The notes: generated by a model from the letters alone, not told the origin. A DNA stretch of 64,000 nt from Bacteroidales bacterium (GCA_028277395.1 JANQGJ010000055.1:1-64000); one strand, 5' to 3'. Shown: positions 52,255 to 61,352, numbered from the stretch's first letter. Program-made: numbers and translations.

Positions 52255-53730
52255 ATGTTAAAGGCTTCAAATCCCATAAAAAGGCTTGCCGGAGAAACTG
52301 CAGTTTATGGTTTAGGGACAATGGTTCCACGATTTTTGAATTATCTCCTTGTACCATTATACACAATCTATGTTTTTACAGAGGCTGAATACGGACAGGT
52401 AACTTTGCTTTATTCATATGTGGCAATATTACTTGTTCTATTAACCTTCGGAATGGAAACAGCATTTTTCAGATATGCAAATAAACTTCAGGATTCCGGC
52501 AGGGTATTCAATACAGCCACAACTTCAATTTTATTGGTTTCGGTAATTTTTGTAGCATTAATTTTTTCATTTACCGATTTTGTAGCAAATCTTATACAAT
52601 ATCCCTCTAACAGAGAATACGTCAGAATTATTGCACTAATAATTGCGTTGGATGCTATTACATCAATACCCTTTGCATATTTAAGATTTAAAAATAAAGC
52701 GTTAAAATTCTCCTCAGTACGAATAATAAGTGTGTTTATAACCATTTCTCTCAATTTATTGTTTCTTGTCGTTGTACCTGGATATTATGGAAGTAGTTAT
52801 ACAGAACTACCCATTTACAGAAGTACTAATTTAGTAACCTTCGTTTTTATTGCAAACCTTATTGGATCATTCTCAACTCTGGTAATGTTGATAAATGAAT
52901 TCAGATCGTTTAAATTTCAAATTGACAAATTGTTGCTTGCAAAAATGCTTAAATACGGTCTTCCGGTGTTACTTATATCACTTTCATTCATGGTTACTGA
53001 AGTGGCTGATAAAATACTTCTTAAATACCTTCTTCCTGATAAAGCTGATGCTGATTCACAACTTGGTATTTATGGGGCATGTTATAAACTTGCTATAATT
53101 ATGATGCTGTTTATTCAAATGTTCAGATATGCTGCTGAACCGTTTTTCTTTTCAGAAGCAAAAAAGAAAGATGCTAAAAGAACTTACAGCAAGGTAATGA
53201 CACTTTTTGTTGCATTTACATGGTTTATATTTTTATTGGTTACATTAAATATCAACTTGTTTAAATATTTCATTGGTGAAGCATTCTGGCCCGGTTTGGT
53301 TGTTGTTCCGATAATATTGTCAGCAAAATTACTATTGGGTGTTTTTTATAATTTATCAGTATGGTACAAGCTAACCAATAAAACATTGTATGGGGCAATA
53401 ATAGCTGTTACGGGCGGGTTGATTACAATTGTTCTCAATATTATTCTAATTCCCGGATTTGGGTTTATCGGATCGGCTTGGGCAAACTTTTCCAGCTACT
53501 TTGTAATTCTGATAATGTCATATTTCTGGGGAAGAAAAATCTATAAGGTGAATTACGAAACCGGAAAAATACTGTTTTATACAATTATTGCAATTGTATT
53601 ATATGCAGGATCATACTATCTCGGTAATTTATCATCTTACACCTATTATGCAATTTCCACAGGTATGCTGATCATTTATATTCTTACAGTGGTTGTGCTC
53701 GAAAAGAAAAAGATCAGAATCAATTATTAA
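52255..53730 (+). CDS. Polysaccharide flippase (Wzx/MATE-like) membrane protein
   Basis: The 491-residue protein has about 12-14 membrane helices and the start 'NPIKRLAGETAVYGLGTMVPRFLNYLLVPLYT', typical of the polysaccharide biosynthesis flippase family found in Bacteroidota. It probably moves lipid-linked sugars across the inner membrane. No glycosyltransferase genes adjoin it, so the substrate is unknown. It has its own promoter. Confidence 0.9.
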   Translation: MLKASNPIKRLAGETAVYGLGTMVPRFLNYLLVPLYTIYVFTEAEYGQVTLLYSYVAILLVLLTFGMETAFFRYANKLQDSGRVFNTATTSILLVSVIFVALIFSFTDFVANLIQYPSNREYVRIIALIIALDAITSIPFAYLRFKNKALKFSSVRIISVFITISLNLLFLVVVPGYYGSSYTELPIYRSTNLVTFVFIANLIGSFSTLVMLINEFRSFKFQIDKLLLAKMLKYGLPVLLISLSFMVTEVADKILLKYLLPDKADADSQLGIYGACYKLAIIMMLFIQMFRYAAEPFFFSEAKKKDAKRTYSKVMTLFVAFTWFIFLLVTLNINLFKYFIGEAFWPGLVVVPIILSAKLLLGVFYNLSVWYKLTNKTLYGAIIAVTGGLITIVLNIILIPGFGFIGSAWANFSSYFVILIMSYFWGRKIYKVNYETGKILFYTIIAIVLYAGSYYLGNLSSYTYYAISTGMLIIYILTVVVLEKKKIRINY

Positions 53731-53799
53731 GTGTATTGGTTTTAATAAACAGAAGTCAATTCTTTAACACTAAATAATATTGTTTTAACATTTTTATTT

Positions 53800-53807
53800 T
53801 ACTTTTG
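53800..53807 (+). promoter_or_regulatory. Putative -7 box of the 53848 gene
   Basis: TACTTTTG matches TAnnTTTG and lies 40 bases before the ATG at 53848. An ATTGTTTT stretch upstream is a poor -33 match. Confidence 0.45.
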
Positions 53808-53847
53808 TTATTACTTCAACCACTTGAACTACTTTAAGACTGTTATA

Positions 53848-54471
53848 ATGTTTTCATTTTTTAAATCATCCAGGAAGAAACCTGTACAGAAAAACCGTAC
53901 ATTTTACGAACGTGAGAATTTAATCCAAACCATTGACGAGTTAAATTTAATTCTTCAAAACCTTGATTCTACGCGAAATATTAAATCAGATTCCAATATA
54001 TTGTTTCAGGGAAAAGAATTAGACTCCATTAACGTAAAAGACCTCAAAAAAGTTTTTAATGAAGTGTCATTTGAATTACACCCTGATAATAATATAACAG
54101 ATCATGTTGTATATTTTTTCAGGGCCAGATCAGAATATCTAAGGTTTCTTATTCAGGTTCATACTATAAAAGGCGAGTTTTTTCTTGCAGGAACAAAAGT
54201 ATATTCAGATTCAGTGCTACTGGAAAGTGATAAACTTAAAGTTGTAAATCAACTGATCAATAAATATGCTTCCGAAGCAGGTGAAAATACTATAGAATTT
54301 AATATTCATGACAATAACGGCAATGTACTATGGACTCAGGATGATGTATATTTTCATATCAATTATTTAGCTAATAATCCAACCAGTATGGAATTAAAAA
54401 AGCATTATTCAGGTCTTGGTAAGAAAACCAGTCAGAAAAAAATCTCAGATAGCCTCGACAGGATAATTTAA
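53848..54471 (+). CDS. Protein of unknown function
   Basis: The 207-residue protein is soluble, with a basic start (MFSFFKSSRKKPVQKN) and no clear family motif. 'FYERENLIQTIDELNLILQNLDSTR' near residues 18-42 is helical. 'VYFFRARSEYLRFLIQVHTIKGEFFLAGTKVYSDSV' follows a middle linker. The ATG at 53848 is preferred; an in-frame TTG at 53824 would add eight residues and lies close to the predicted transcription start. It is alone between the flippase and hemW. Confidence 0.72.
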   Translation: MFSFFKSSRKKPVQKNRTFYERENLIQTIDELNLILQNLDSTRNIKSDSNILFQGKELDSINVKDLKKVFNEVSFELHPDNNITDHVVYFFRARSEYLRFLIQVHTIKGEFFLAGTKVYSDSVLLESDKLKVVNQLINKYASEAGENTIEFNIHDNNGNVLWTQDDVYFHINYLANNPTSMELKKHYSGLGKKTSQKKISDSLDRII

Positions 54472-54526
54472 TGTAAGCTCAGGTTAATTTAGCATATTTG
54501 CCATAGTTTTAAGATGATAATAAATT

Positions 54527-55654
54527 ATGGCAGGTATTTATTTACACATTCCATTCTGCAAACAAAAATGCCATTACTGCAACTTTTATTCAACAGTTTC
54601 AAAAAAATATCATTTACAGTTCATTGAATCCTTAAAAAAGGAAATTACAGGCAGGAAAGATTATTTATGTAATCAGGAGGTAAACACTATATATTTTGGT
54701 GGAGGTACCCCATCTGTTTTATCTGCAACAACATTGGCAGAAATAATTGAATTGTTATATGGCACATATAATATTTCTGATACTGCTGAAATAACTATTG
54801 AAGCAAATCCTGATGATATATCATCCCAAAAATTATCTGACTTAAAAAAATATACACCGGTAAACAGGTTTAGTATTGGTATTCAAAGTTTTTTTGATGA
54901 TGACCTTGTATATCTGAACAGGGTCCATAATGCGGCACAGGCCAGAAAATCCATTGAGCAGGTTCTATCAGCAGGTTTTAATAATCTTACCATTGATTTG
55001 ATATATGGAATACCTGTTTTAACTGATGATAAATGGATAAAGAACCTTGAGATATTTTTAAATTATGAAATTCCGCATTTATCTTCATACTCGCTGACTG
55101 TTGAAGCAAAAACAGCATTAGATGTACTAATTAAAAGGAAAAAATTACAGGACATAAGTGAAACACAAGGCATTAAACACTTTAATATATTACTGGAAAA
55201 ACTAACTTCCAACAATTTCATTCATTATGAAATATCGAATTTTGCTCTGGAAGGATATTATTCAAAACATAACAGTAATTATTGGCTGGGAGGTCATTAC
55301 ATTGGATTAGGTCCTTCAGCACATTCATACAATGGCAGTTCACGTCAATGGAATGTTATGAACATTAAGCAATACTGCGAATCTGATAATATTACAAATA
55401 TTGTAGAAGAAAAAGAAGTACTCAACAAAGATCAAATGTATAACGAATATGTATTAACATCTTTGCGTACTTCCTGGGGATGTGATGTTGAACACATTGC
55501 TAATGTATTTGGTTCTGATTTTGCCAAACATTTTATAACGAAAATCACAAATATAGTAAATGAAGGAAATGTTGTTCGACAGGGAAATATATTTACACTT
55601 ACATCAAAAGGAAAACTATTTGCAGATGGTATCTCTTCCGATTTGTTTATTTAA
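54527..55654 (+). CDS. hemW: Radical SAM heme chaperone HemW
   Basis: The 375-residue protein has the radical SAM iron-sulfur motif CKQKCHYC at residues 11-18 in 'GIYLHIPFCKQKCHYCNFYS', plus the HemW/HemN-type block 'TIYFGGGTPSVLSATTLAEII' and 'NRFSIGIQSFFDDDLVYLNRVH'. It carries the CxxxCxxC arrangement with the following Phe-Tyr-Ser expected for HemW rather than the oxygen-independent coproporphyrinogen oxidase HemN, which needs additional residues. HemW delivers heme to respiratory proteins. Confidence 0.93.
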   Translation: MAGIYLHIPFCKQKCHYCNFYSTVSKKYHLQFIESLKKEITGRKDYLCNQEVNTIYFGGGTPSVLSATTLAEIIELLYGTYNISDTAEITIEANPDDISSQKLSDLKKYTPVNRFSIGIQSFFDDDLVYLNRVHNAAQARKSIEQVLSAGFNNLTIDLIYGIPVLTDDKWIKNLEIFLNYEIPHLSSYSLTVEAKTALDVLIKRKKLQDISETQGIKHFNILLEKLTSNNFIHYEISNFALEGYYSKHNSNYWLGGHYIGLGPSAHSYNGSSRQWNVMNIKQYCESDNITNIVEEKEVLNKDQMYNEYVLTSLRTSWGCDVEHIANVFGSDFAKHFITKITNIVNEGNVVRQGNIFTLTSKGKLFADGISSDLFI

Positions 55655-55689
55655 AACCTATATCCTTAAAAAAAACGCCAGATTTTATG

Positions 55690-55866
55690 CTAAACGCGTT
55701 TAAATGCGAATTTCGATATCAGATATCCAATAACTGGAGAAAACATTATACAGATAAAAAAAGACCATTGTACGCCAATTTTTCGTTTCTTCCCAATGGT
55801 TTCAGATATACCCAATGATAGTCCGTACCATGCAATAAAAATTGCGATTATGTAATATTCAGTCAT
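55690..55866 (-). CDS. 58-residue small membrane protein
   Basis: Translated by hand from 55866 to 55690, the frame is MTEYYIIAIFIAWYGLSLGI..., a hydrophobic helix (residues 4-19), then SETIGKKRKIGVQWSFF, a second helix (about 35-52) and a basic end (KFAFKRV). There are two predicted membrane helices with a KKRKIG loop between them. The length and pattern suggest a genuine conserved small protein rather than noise, but I cannot name its family. It lies 60 bases upstream of the PepSY gene on the same strand. Confidence 0.7.
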   Translation of the reverse strand: MTEYYIIAIFIAWYGLSLGISETIGKKRKIGVQWSFFICIMFSPVIGYLISKFAFKRV

Positions 55867-55926
55867 AGTAAATATATATCATTCATCTGTCCGGGATTCA
55901 AAACCAATTCCGATCAGAGTACACAA

Positions 55927-56481
55927 TTAATAGAAATACATAAAAAGATAAATCACCGGAATAATTATTCCCAGAGCAGTTAACCATGCACCTCTTTTAG
56001 TAATTCCGTTAGCTCCACGCGGAATAAGCAAACCTGATATACCAATTATTATTAAAGCCCCTGCGAAAATATCACTATACCAGGTCCAGTATTTTATGGG
56101 ATTATAGTGTAAATAATTCACCTCCCTGAACAGCGGTCGTCTTATGGTCTTTTCAATTAAACCATTTCCACTTACAAGATTTATATAAATTGTTCCGTCT
56201 TTGATGAAAATCTTGACGAATTCATCATTCGGAAAATAATGACTTTTGTACTTTAAATCTTCATCTAAAGAAGCAATCAGTTCTTTCAATTCTGACTTAC
56301 CTGGTTTAGTTTCCGGAGGATCTATTTCAAACTCTTCGCTAATAACAATGTAGTTTGGGTTCCAGTCATTAACATGATTAATAGCTATTCCGGATAAGGC
56401 ATAAATTACAACCATTCCGAAAAAAAAGTAACCGAAATCCCTGTGGACAGCTCTGTTCCACTTGCGCCACTTAAATGCCAT
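55927..56481 (-). CDS. PepSY-associated membrane protein
   Basis: The 184-residue protein has membrane helices near 18-35 (GYFFFGMVVIYALSGIAINH), 130-150 and 163-183. 'RKWNRAVHRDFGYFFFGMVVIYALSGIAINH' is the PepSY-associated helix type (PF03929-like), with paired His residues near the membrane. Such proteins often take part in heme or iron reduction, which fits the neighbouring His-rich lipoprotein. The exact role is unknown. It ends the leftward series 14 bases after the lipoprotein. Confidence 0.85.
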   Translation of the reverse strand: MAFKWRKWNRAVHRDFGYFFFGMVVIYALSGIAINHVNDWNPNYIVISEEFEIDPPETKPGKSELKELIASLDEDLKYKSHYFPNDEFVKIFIKDGTIYINLVSGNGLIEKTIRRPLFREVNYLHYNPIKYWTWYSDIFAGALIIIGISGLLIPRGANGITKRGAWLTALGIIIPVIYLFMYFY

Positions 56482-56495
56482 TTACCGCAATTATA

Positions 56496-57152
56496 TTAAT
56501 GTTCGTGGTCATGATTATTATCATGGTCGTGGTCATGTGCTGCATCACCATCATGATTATGCTCCTCAATTATATCATAGGAAGTACACAGAACAGAATA
56601 AAATGATATGTGGTCATCTCCCGATTCTGCAATCATCTGGCGCAGGTTGTTAACCTTTTCCATTTCTTCATCAATATTGGCACCTTCGCCACCTTTTTCA
56701 ACTTTTCCACCAAGATGTGATCCTTCTCCTTTATCATCGGCCATATCACTTCCTGATTTTATTTCTTCTTCCCACTCACGAAGGTAGGCTTCATCTATTC
56801 TTTGTTCTTCAACTATTCCGACAATATTTATATGATTACCTTCCAGCTCAATATTAAAAGCTGCAATTTCCTCATCAGGAGTAATTTTTATTCTTGCATC
56901 CGAATCTTCACTTACCAGGAATAATCTCTGTCCACCATGCTGGCAAATATGGTCTACAACTCCTGTTAATTCTATCTTTTTACCTACAAAATCACCTGCT
57001 TTTTCATCAAACTGGGCTACTTCAACAGGTACTACTTCTTCAACTATTAATTCCTCTTTTACTGAAGTTTTTGATTCTTTGGTTTCCTTTGCATTTTCAC
57101 ATGATGTTGCAATTAATGCAATAGCAGTAAGTAACACTAAATATTTTTTCAT
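56496..57152 (-). CDS. OB-fold-like lipoprotein with histidine-rich tail
   Basis: The 218-residue lipoprotein (lipid Cys in IATSC, near residue 18) has an OB-fold-like segment ('FVGKKIELTGVVDHICQHGGQRLFLVSEDSDARIKI', near residues 54-90) and a C-terminal tail rich in His and Asp (HDHDHDNNHDHEH). The tail could bind several metal ions, for example zinc, copper or nickel. It precedes the PepSY gene by 14 bases, suggesting a metal- or redox-linked unit at the cell envelope. The metal is not determinable from sequence. Confidence 0.8.
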   Translation of the reverse strand: MKKYLVLLTAIALIATSCENAKETKESKTSVKEELIVEEVVPVEVAQFDEKAGDFVGKKIELTGVVDHICQHGGQRLFLVSEDSDARIKITPDEEIAAFNIELEGNHINIVGIVEEQRIDEAYLREWEEEIKSGSDMADDKGEGSHLGGKVEKGGEGANIDEEMEKVNNLRQMIAESGDDHISFYSVLCTSYDIIEEHNHDGDAAHDHDHDNNHDHEH

Positions 57153-57231
57153 CTTTTCAAAATTTTGGTTGGGGCGAAGATAATATTAATCTCTCAATTA
57201 TTATTCTATCTCCTGTATATTGTTATTATTA

Positions 57232-58758
57232 CTAATTATCAGTTATACTTATTCCGTCATATTTGATCTCTTTTCCTCCCGAATATGATATTATTATGAA
57301 GGGTAATCCGTCTTCATTGAACTTCTTCCAGTCACCGACTTTTCTTCCCATAACATATTTTCCCTGTTGTTTTATTTTACCGTTGTCCCAATACCACGTA
57401 TGTTCACCATTGGGATTATCATCAACAAATTTTCCTTCAAACCTAACATTTCCCTCAGAATAGTAAGATTTCCAAAGACCGGTCCTTAACCCATCAGCGT
57501 ATTCACCTTCATCTCTGGAGTCGCCAACCTTATAAATCCAGCTGCCCTCCTTTTTTCCTTCAAGAAAATCACCTTTGGTAATAATATTGCCTTTTTTATC
57601 AAATTCTGTAAGAACACCATCCTGCAAACCGTTGTAATAATTATCCTCACGCAATAAACTACCGTCACTATAATACCAAAGCCATGTACTGTCAGGTAAA
57701 TTCATGATATATTTACCTTTTTGTTCCAGGTTTCCATTCTTGTAATAGAATTTCCAGTAACCGTCTTTCATATCATCAACATAGTTTCCAACAGCTTTAA
57801 GGTTTCCGTTATCGTAATACTCTTTCCACATTCCCTGTTTTTGGCCGGCATCGGTAAATATTCCTTCACCAATTATTTTTCCATACCGGAATATATAAGA
57901 TTTTTCAACTTCTCCATCTTCATTATACTCTCTTCTAACTCCCTCGGGAACACCATCTTTGGTATATGTTGCAACAACTTTTACTTTACCATTTGGGTAA
58001 TAATCAGTACGCACATCCAGTTTTTGAAGTTCTTCGGCCTTTTCATATTTTTCACCGTCAACATATTTTGTTGCCGACAGCAAATTTCCATCCAGATCAT
58101 ATTCTTTAAAATATCCATGTTTTAATCCATGCTTAAAATTACCTTCCATGGTAAGAACCAACTCGTCATCGCTGTACCAATGCCATTTTCCATGAGGCAG
58201 ACTATCTGAATCATACCTGTTTATTCTGAGTCTGTCAGTAATGTATCCTTTTTTGTAAGTTATAAGTTGTATGATATTGCCATTGATATCATATTCACGG
58301 GAAATTCCTTCCTCCAGTCCTGCAACAAACGGAGTTTTATACTTTACTTTACCATTGGGAAATAAAACCAATGTATTTCCCTGTTTTACATCATCAGCAA
58401 AATTTTCCTTAATTGTTTCATTTCCCTGGTATGTAACACGAAAACCATTCTTTTTACCAGCTAAATAGTTTATTTCAAGCATAATTTTACCTTCGTCATT
58501 ATAAAACTTCCAAAGGCTGTCAAGTTCATAATTTTTGCGGTTTCCTTCCGATTTCAATATTCCGGTTTCATAATAATTCTTCCAGTAACCATCAGGTTTT
58601 CCGTTTCGCATTGTACCTTCACTAATAACAACACTGTCACTATTGTAAAAAACGTTATAGCCATCAGGGTCTATATTCCCTTCATTCTGGGCAATCAATG
58701 ACAATAATGTCATTAAAATCAAACCTGTTAATATTATAAACTTTCGGATCATGATCAT
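57232..58758 (-). CDS. YwqK-like MORN-variant repeat protein
   Basis: The 508-residue protein has a signal peptide (MIRKFIILTGLILMTLLSLIAQ) and some 15 MORN-variant repeats of about 23 residues with the pattern 'G.W..Y...G.l...g.y.dg...G.w..y...g', for example 'GYWKNYYETGILKSEGNRKNY' and 'GYWKFYYKNGNLEQKGKYI'. The family is linked to YwqK-type antitoxin annotation, but the large secreted version here is unlikely to be an antitoxin. Its start overlaps the previous gene's stop by four bases (ATGA). Confidence 0.85.
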   Translation of the reverse strand: MIMIRKFIILTGLILMTLLSLIAQNEGNIDPDGYNVFYNSDSVVISEGTMRNGKPDGYWKNYYETGILKSEGNRKNYELDSLWKFYNDEGKIMLEINYLAGKKNGFRVTYQGNETIKENFADDVKQGNTLVLFPNGKVKYKTPFVAGLEEGISREYDINGNIIQLITYKKGYITDRLRINRYDSDSLPHGKWHWYSDDELVLTMEGNFKHGLKHGYFKEYDLDGNLLSATKYVDGEKYEKAEELQKLDVRTDYYPNGKVKVVATYTKDGVPEGVRREYNEDGEVEKSYIFRYGKIIGEGIFTDAGQKQGMWKEYYDNGNLKAVGNYVDDMKDGYWKFYYKNGNLEQKGKYIMNLPDSTWLWYYSDGSLLREDNYYNGLQDGVLTEFDKKGNIITKGDFLEGKKEGSWIYKVGDSRDEGEYADGLRTGLWKSYYSEGNVRFEGKFVDDNPNGEHTWYWDNGKIKQQGKYVMGRKVGDWKKFNEDGLPFIIISYSGGKEIKYDGISITDN

Positions 58759-59288
58759 CTGCCAACACTTCTGCCTTTAAGAACGCGGCGCTTCATTTCA
58801 AAGTTTGATATATACTCTTTGTTAACCATGAGCAGAGTATTACTACTACCGGGTACTATGTAATAAGTATTCGTATCATAAACAACACATCCATAGTTAT
58901 CTTTCCAGCTGTCAGCCGATATCTGATAATTCAGATCATCATTAATATCGAATCTCAGATTTCTTTTATCGCCTGTTTCAAATGCTATTTTAAGATATTC
59001 TGTACCTTCTTTTACCGCTATTCCTTTTGTTTTTCTTGGAATTATAATTTCTTCAAAGTACTCTCCGTTCTCAAGTCGAATTGTTCCTTTCGCTATCTGG
59101 GTTTCCTCCTTAGAGAGGTTTCTTTTAAGAACAATTTTATCCGAATTGTAAAACTGTACCTTTTCAACATCCAGATTATTTTCATTTAAATCATCTCGTA
59201 TGTCCTGAGTAAAATAAATAAGGTTTGAACATGATGAAAATATCAGTAAAAAAAACAATACAACAATTAATAATACTTTATTTTTCAT
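58755..59288 (-). CDS. Lipoprotein of unknown function
   Basis: The 177-residue protein has a lipoprotein signal (FSSC, lipid Cys near residue 20) and a beta-rich body without recognised motifs. Features include the segment VEKVQFYNSDKIVLKRNLSKEE, a run of charged strands and a basic end. It follows nadA by 3 bases and overlaps the MORN-like gene by 4, so it is part of the nadA operon. Confidence 0.72.
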   Translation of the reverse strand: MKNKVLLIVVLFFLLIFSSCSNLIYFTQDIRDDLNENNLDVEKVQFYNSDKIVLKRNLSKEETQIAKGTIRLENGEYFEEIIIPRKTKGIAVKEGTEYLKIAFETGDKRNLRFDINDDLNYQISADSWKDNYGCVVYDTNTYYIVPGSSNTLLMVNKEYISNFEMKRRVLKGRSVGR

Positions 59289-59291
59289 ACG

Positions 59292-60227
59292 CTAAATGAT
59301 TTTAAGTTTCCTCGAAATATCAAGCATTTTCAATATGGGTTTTGTGGCTTTTTCCATAACATCAGCATCCATATTAATAGCCGGAGTTTCGTTTTTCAAA
59401 GCTAAGTATAATTTTTCTAAAGTATTGAGTTTCATATAAGGGCAGTCATTACAGTTGCAGGTACTATCTGAAGGAACTATTAAAAACTCCTTTTCAGGTG
59501 ATAATTTTTGCATCTGATGAATGATTCCCGATTCGGTAGCAACAATATACCTTTCGTTCGTATCTGACTGGGTAAATTTTATCATACCGGTAGTTGAACC
59601 AATGTAATCAGCAAGTTCCAGAACCGGTGCATTACACTCAGGATGAGCAATTATGCTTGCATCCGGATTATCTTCCTTCATTTTTATAATAGCCTCGGTT
59701 GTTAGTATATCGTGCACCTCACAGGTTCCGTTCCATAATACCATATTCCTTCCTGTAACCCTGTTTATGTAACCACCAAGGTTCTTATCCGGTGCAAATA
59801 TTATTTTTTGATCTTTTGGTAACGATTCAACAATTTGAACAGCATTTCCTGAAGTACAAACAATATCTGTTAACGTTTTGATGGCAGCTGTTGTATTTAT
59901 ATATGAAATGACGATATGGTCCGGATACTTCTTTTTGAATTCTCTGAAATCATTTTCAGGACACGAATCAGCCAGTGAACATCCGGCTTCCAGATCCGGT
60001 AGTACAACGAGTGTTTCAGGATTAAGCATTTTTGCTGTTTCAGCCATAAAATGTACTCCTGCAAAAACGATCATATCTACATCAACTTCAGCTGCTTTTT
60101 GAGCTAAACCTAAACTATCTCCAACAAAATCAGCTATTTCCTGTATCTCAGGTATCTGATAAAAATGCGCAAGAATCAATGCATTCTTTTCTTTTTTAAG
60201 CTTCTGTATTTCTAATTTATAATCCAT
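59292..60227 (-). CDS. nadA: Quinolinate synthase
   Basis: The 311-residue protein has the NadA layout with three repeats of the phosphate-binding fold. 'LAHFYQIPEIQEIADFVGDSLGLAQKAAE' opens the protein, 'LPDLEAGCSLADSC' and 'VLWNGTCEVHD' supply two cluster cysteines, and 'CNCNDCPYM' the third (NadA binds a [4Fe-4S] cluster by three cysteines). NadA condenses iminoaspartate with dihydroxyacetone phosphate to quinolinate, the entry to de novo NAD synthesis. No nadB or nadC is adjacent. The gene is divergent from rpiB across a long AT-rich gap. Confidence 0.96.
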   Translation of the reverse strand: MDYKLEIQKLKKEKNALILAHFYQIPEIQEIADFVGDSLGLAQKAAEVDVDMIVFAGVHFMAETAKMLNPETLVVLPDLEAGCSLADSCPENDFREFKKKYPDHIVISYINTTAAIKTLTDIVCTSGNAVQIVESLPKDQKIIFAPDKNLGGYINRVTGRNMVLWNGTCEVHDILTTEAIIKMKEDNPDASIIAHPECNAPVLELADYIGSTTGMIKFTQSDTNERYIVATESGIIHQMQKLSPEKEFLIVPSDSTCNCNDCPYMKLNTLEKLYLALKNETPAINMDADVMEKATKPILKMLDISRKLKII

Positions 60228-60263
60228 ATGTATTTGGAAAATTTTATTCAGTTGATATTAAAA

Positions 60264-60289
60264 ACAGGTTTGAACAAATCTTAACCTGT
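60264..60289. promoter_or_regulatory. 26-bp dyad upstream of nadA
   Basis: ACAGGTT (60264-60270) and AACCTGT (60283-60289) are perfect inverted arms separated by 12 bases, 36 bases upstream of the nadA start. The site could be an operator for a regulator of NAD synthesis. No such regulator gene is seen in the window. Confidence 0.45.
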
Positions 60290-60844
60290 AAATATAGATT
60301 GCTATTAAATACATGAACAAAAGTATAATAAATAGTAAATATTATCATATCATATAAATTTGAATTTTAAGTTAACTAACAATGTAGTCTTTAAATATTT
60401 AATTTTAATTAATTATTAATTTGTTATTAATATCATGTTAATTTCATTGAAGAAAAATGATAAAAATATTTGGAAATTTAAAATTGAAGAGTTTATCAAC
60501 AATTTATTTACATGATTTGATTGTTTACTTAACTAATTTTCAATGATAATAGTTATTAATTAACAATATGGTAATTATAGTTTGTGAGAATAATTTTTAC
60601 TGTGTGAATTCAACATTTATTGTTAATATCTCATAATATCTTTTGAAAAAAAACTACGAAAAAACGTAACCCTGATTTTCATCAAAAACCTGTGTTAATA
60701 ATCATAAATTACAAACAGAGTTTCTAACAATTTCCTGCAGATATTAACAAAATTCATTTAATAAGTATTATTATTTTGATATTTAATCATTTAGCAAAAT
60801 GATATGGTAGCTGATTGTTGATAAATATCATGGTATTCAGATAG

Positions 60845-60877
60845 TTTGAAATACAATAATAAAAATGGCTACTTTTG
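60845..60877 (+). promoter_or_regulatory. Putative rpiB promoter
   Basis: TTTG (60845-60848) and TACTTTTG (60870-60877) with a 21-base spacer match the Bacteroidota -33/-7 pattern very well. The -7 box ends 18 bases before the ATG at 60896, so the leader would be about 15 bases. Confidence 0.75.
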
Positions 60878-60895
60878 CTCAATAAATTATTAACA

Positions 60896-61345
60896 ATGGT
60901 AGAGAACGGCAGAGTTTTGGCATTGGCATCTGATCACGGCGGATTTGAAATGAAAGAATTTTTAAGAAAGAAGCTTGAAGATTCAGGTTATACTATCAGG
61001 GATTTTGGGACTTTTTCAGAGGAAAGTGTTGATTATCCTGATATGATACATCCACTTGCAAAAGCTGTAAATGATGGAGAATATACAACAGGAATTATAA
61101 TTTGCGGAAGTGGCAATGGTGCTCAGATGACAGCGAATAAATACCCAAATGTACGTGCAGGATTATGCTGGAATGAAGAACTAACAAAATTAACCAGGTT
61201 ACATAATGATGCCAATATTCTGGCATTACCAGGTAGGTTTATTCCATTTGAACTGGCCTGGAGAATGGTTGAGATCTTTTTATCAACTGAATTCGAAGGC
61301 GGAAGACATATAAACAGAGTAAATAAAATATCAAAAACGCTATAA
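60896..61345 (+). CDS. rpiB: Ribose-5-phosphate isomerase B
   Basis: The 149-residue protein has the RpiB active-site blocks 'ASDHGGFEMKEFL' at the start and 'IICGSGNGAQMTANKYPNVRAGLCWNEE' in the middle, with the catalytic Cys in CGSGNG near residue 72, and a following 'TRLHNDANILALPGRFI'. It interconverts ribulose 5-phosphate and ribose 5-phosphate. The ATG at 60896 is preferred over an in-frame TTG at 60875, which lies inside the -7 box. It precedes the LutB-like gene by 7 bases. Confidence 0.93.
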   Translation: MVENGRVLALASDHGGFEMKEFLRKKLEDSGYTIRDFGTFSEESVDYPDMIHPLAKAVNDGEYTTGIIICGSGNGAQMTANKYPNVRAGLCWNEELTKLTRLHNDANILALPGRFIPFELAWRMVEIFLSTEFEGGRHINRVNKISKTL

Positions 61346-61352
61346 CCGTTAT

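Larger units (their letters stand above)
60228..60895. other. Very AT-rich intergenic region; candidate replication origin
   Basis: This 668-base gap between divergent nadA and rpiB is about 80-85% AT by counting several lines, and codes for nothing I can see. It contains four 9-mers of the form TTAT(C/T)AACA on either strand (60493-60501, 60693-60701, 60816-60824, 60887-60895), each one mismatch from the DnaA box TTATnCACA. The setting (divergent genes, strong AT bias, parS sites 13-15 kb away) fits an origin, but no dnaA gene is present and no exact DnaA box occurs here, so this stays a hypothesis. Confidence 0.35.
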
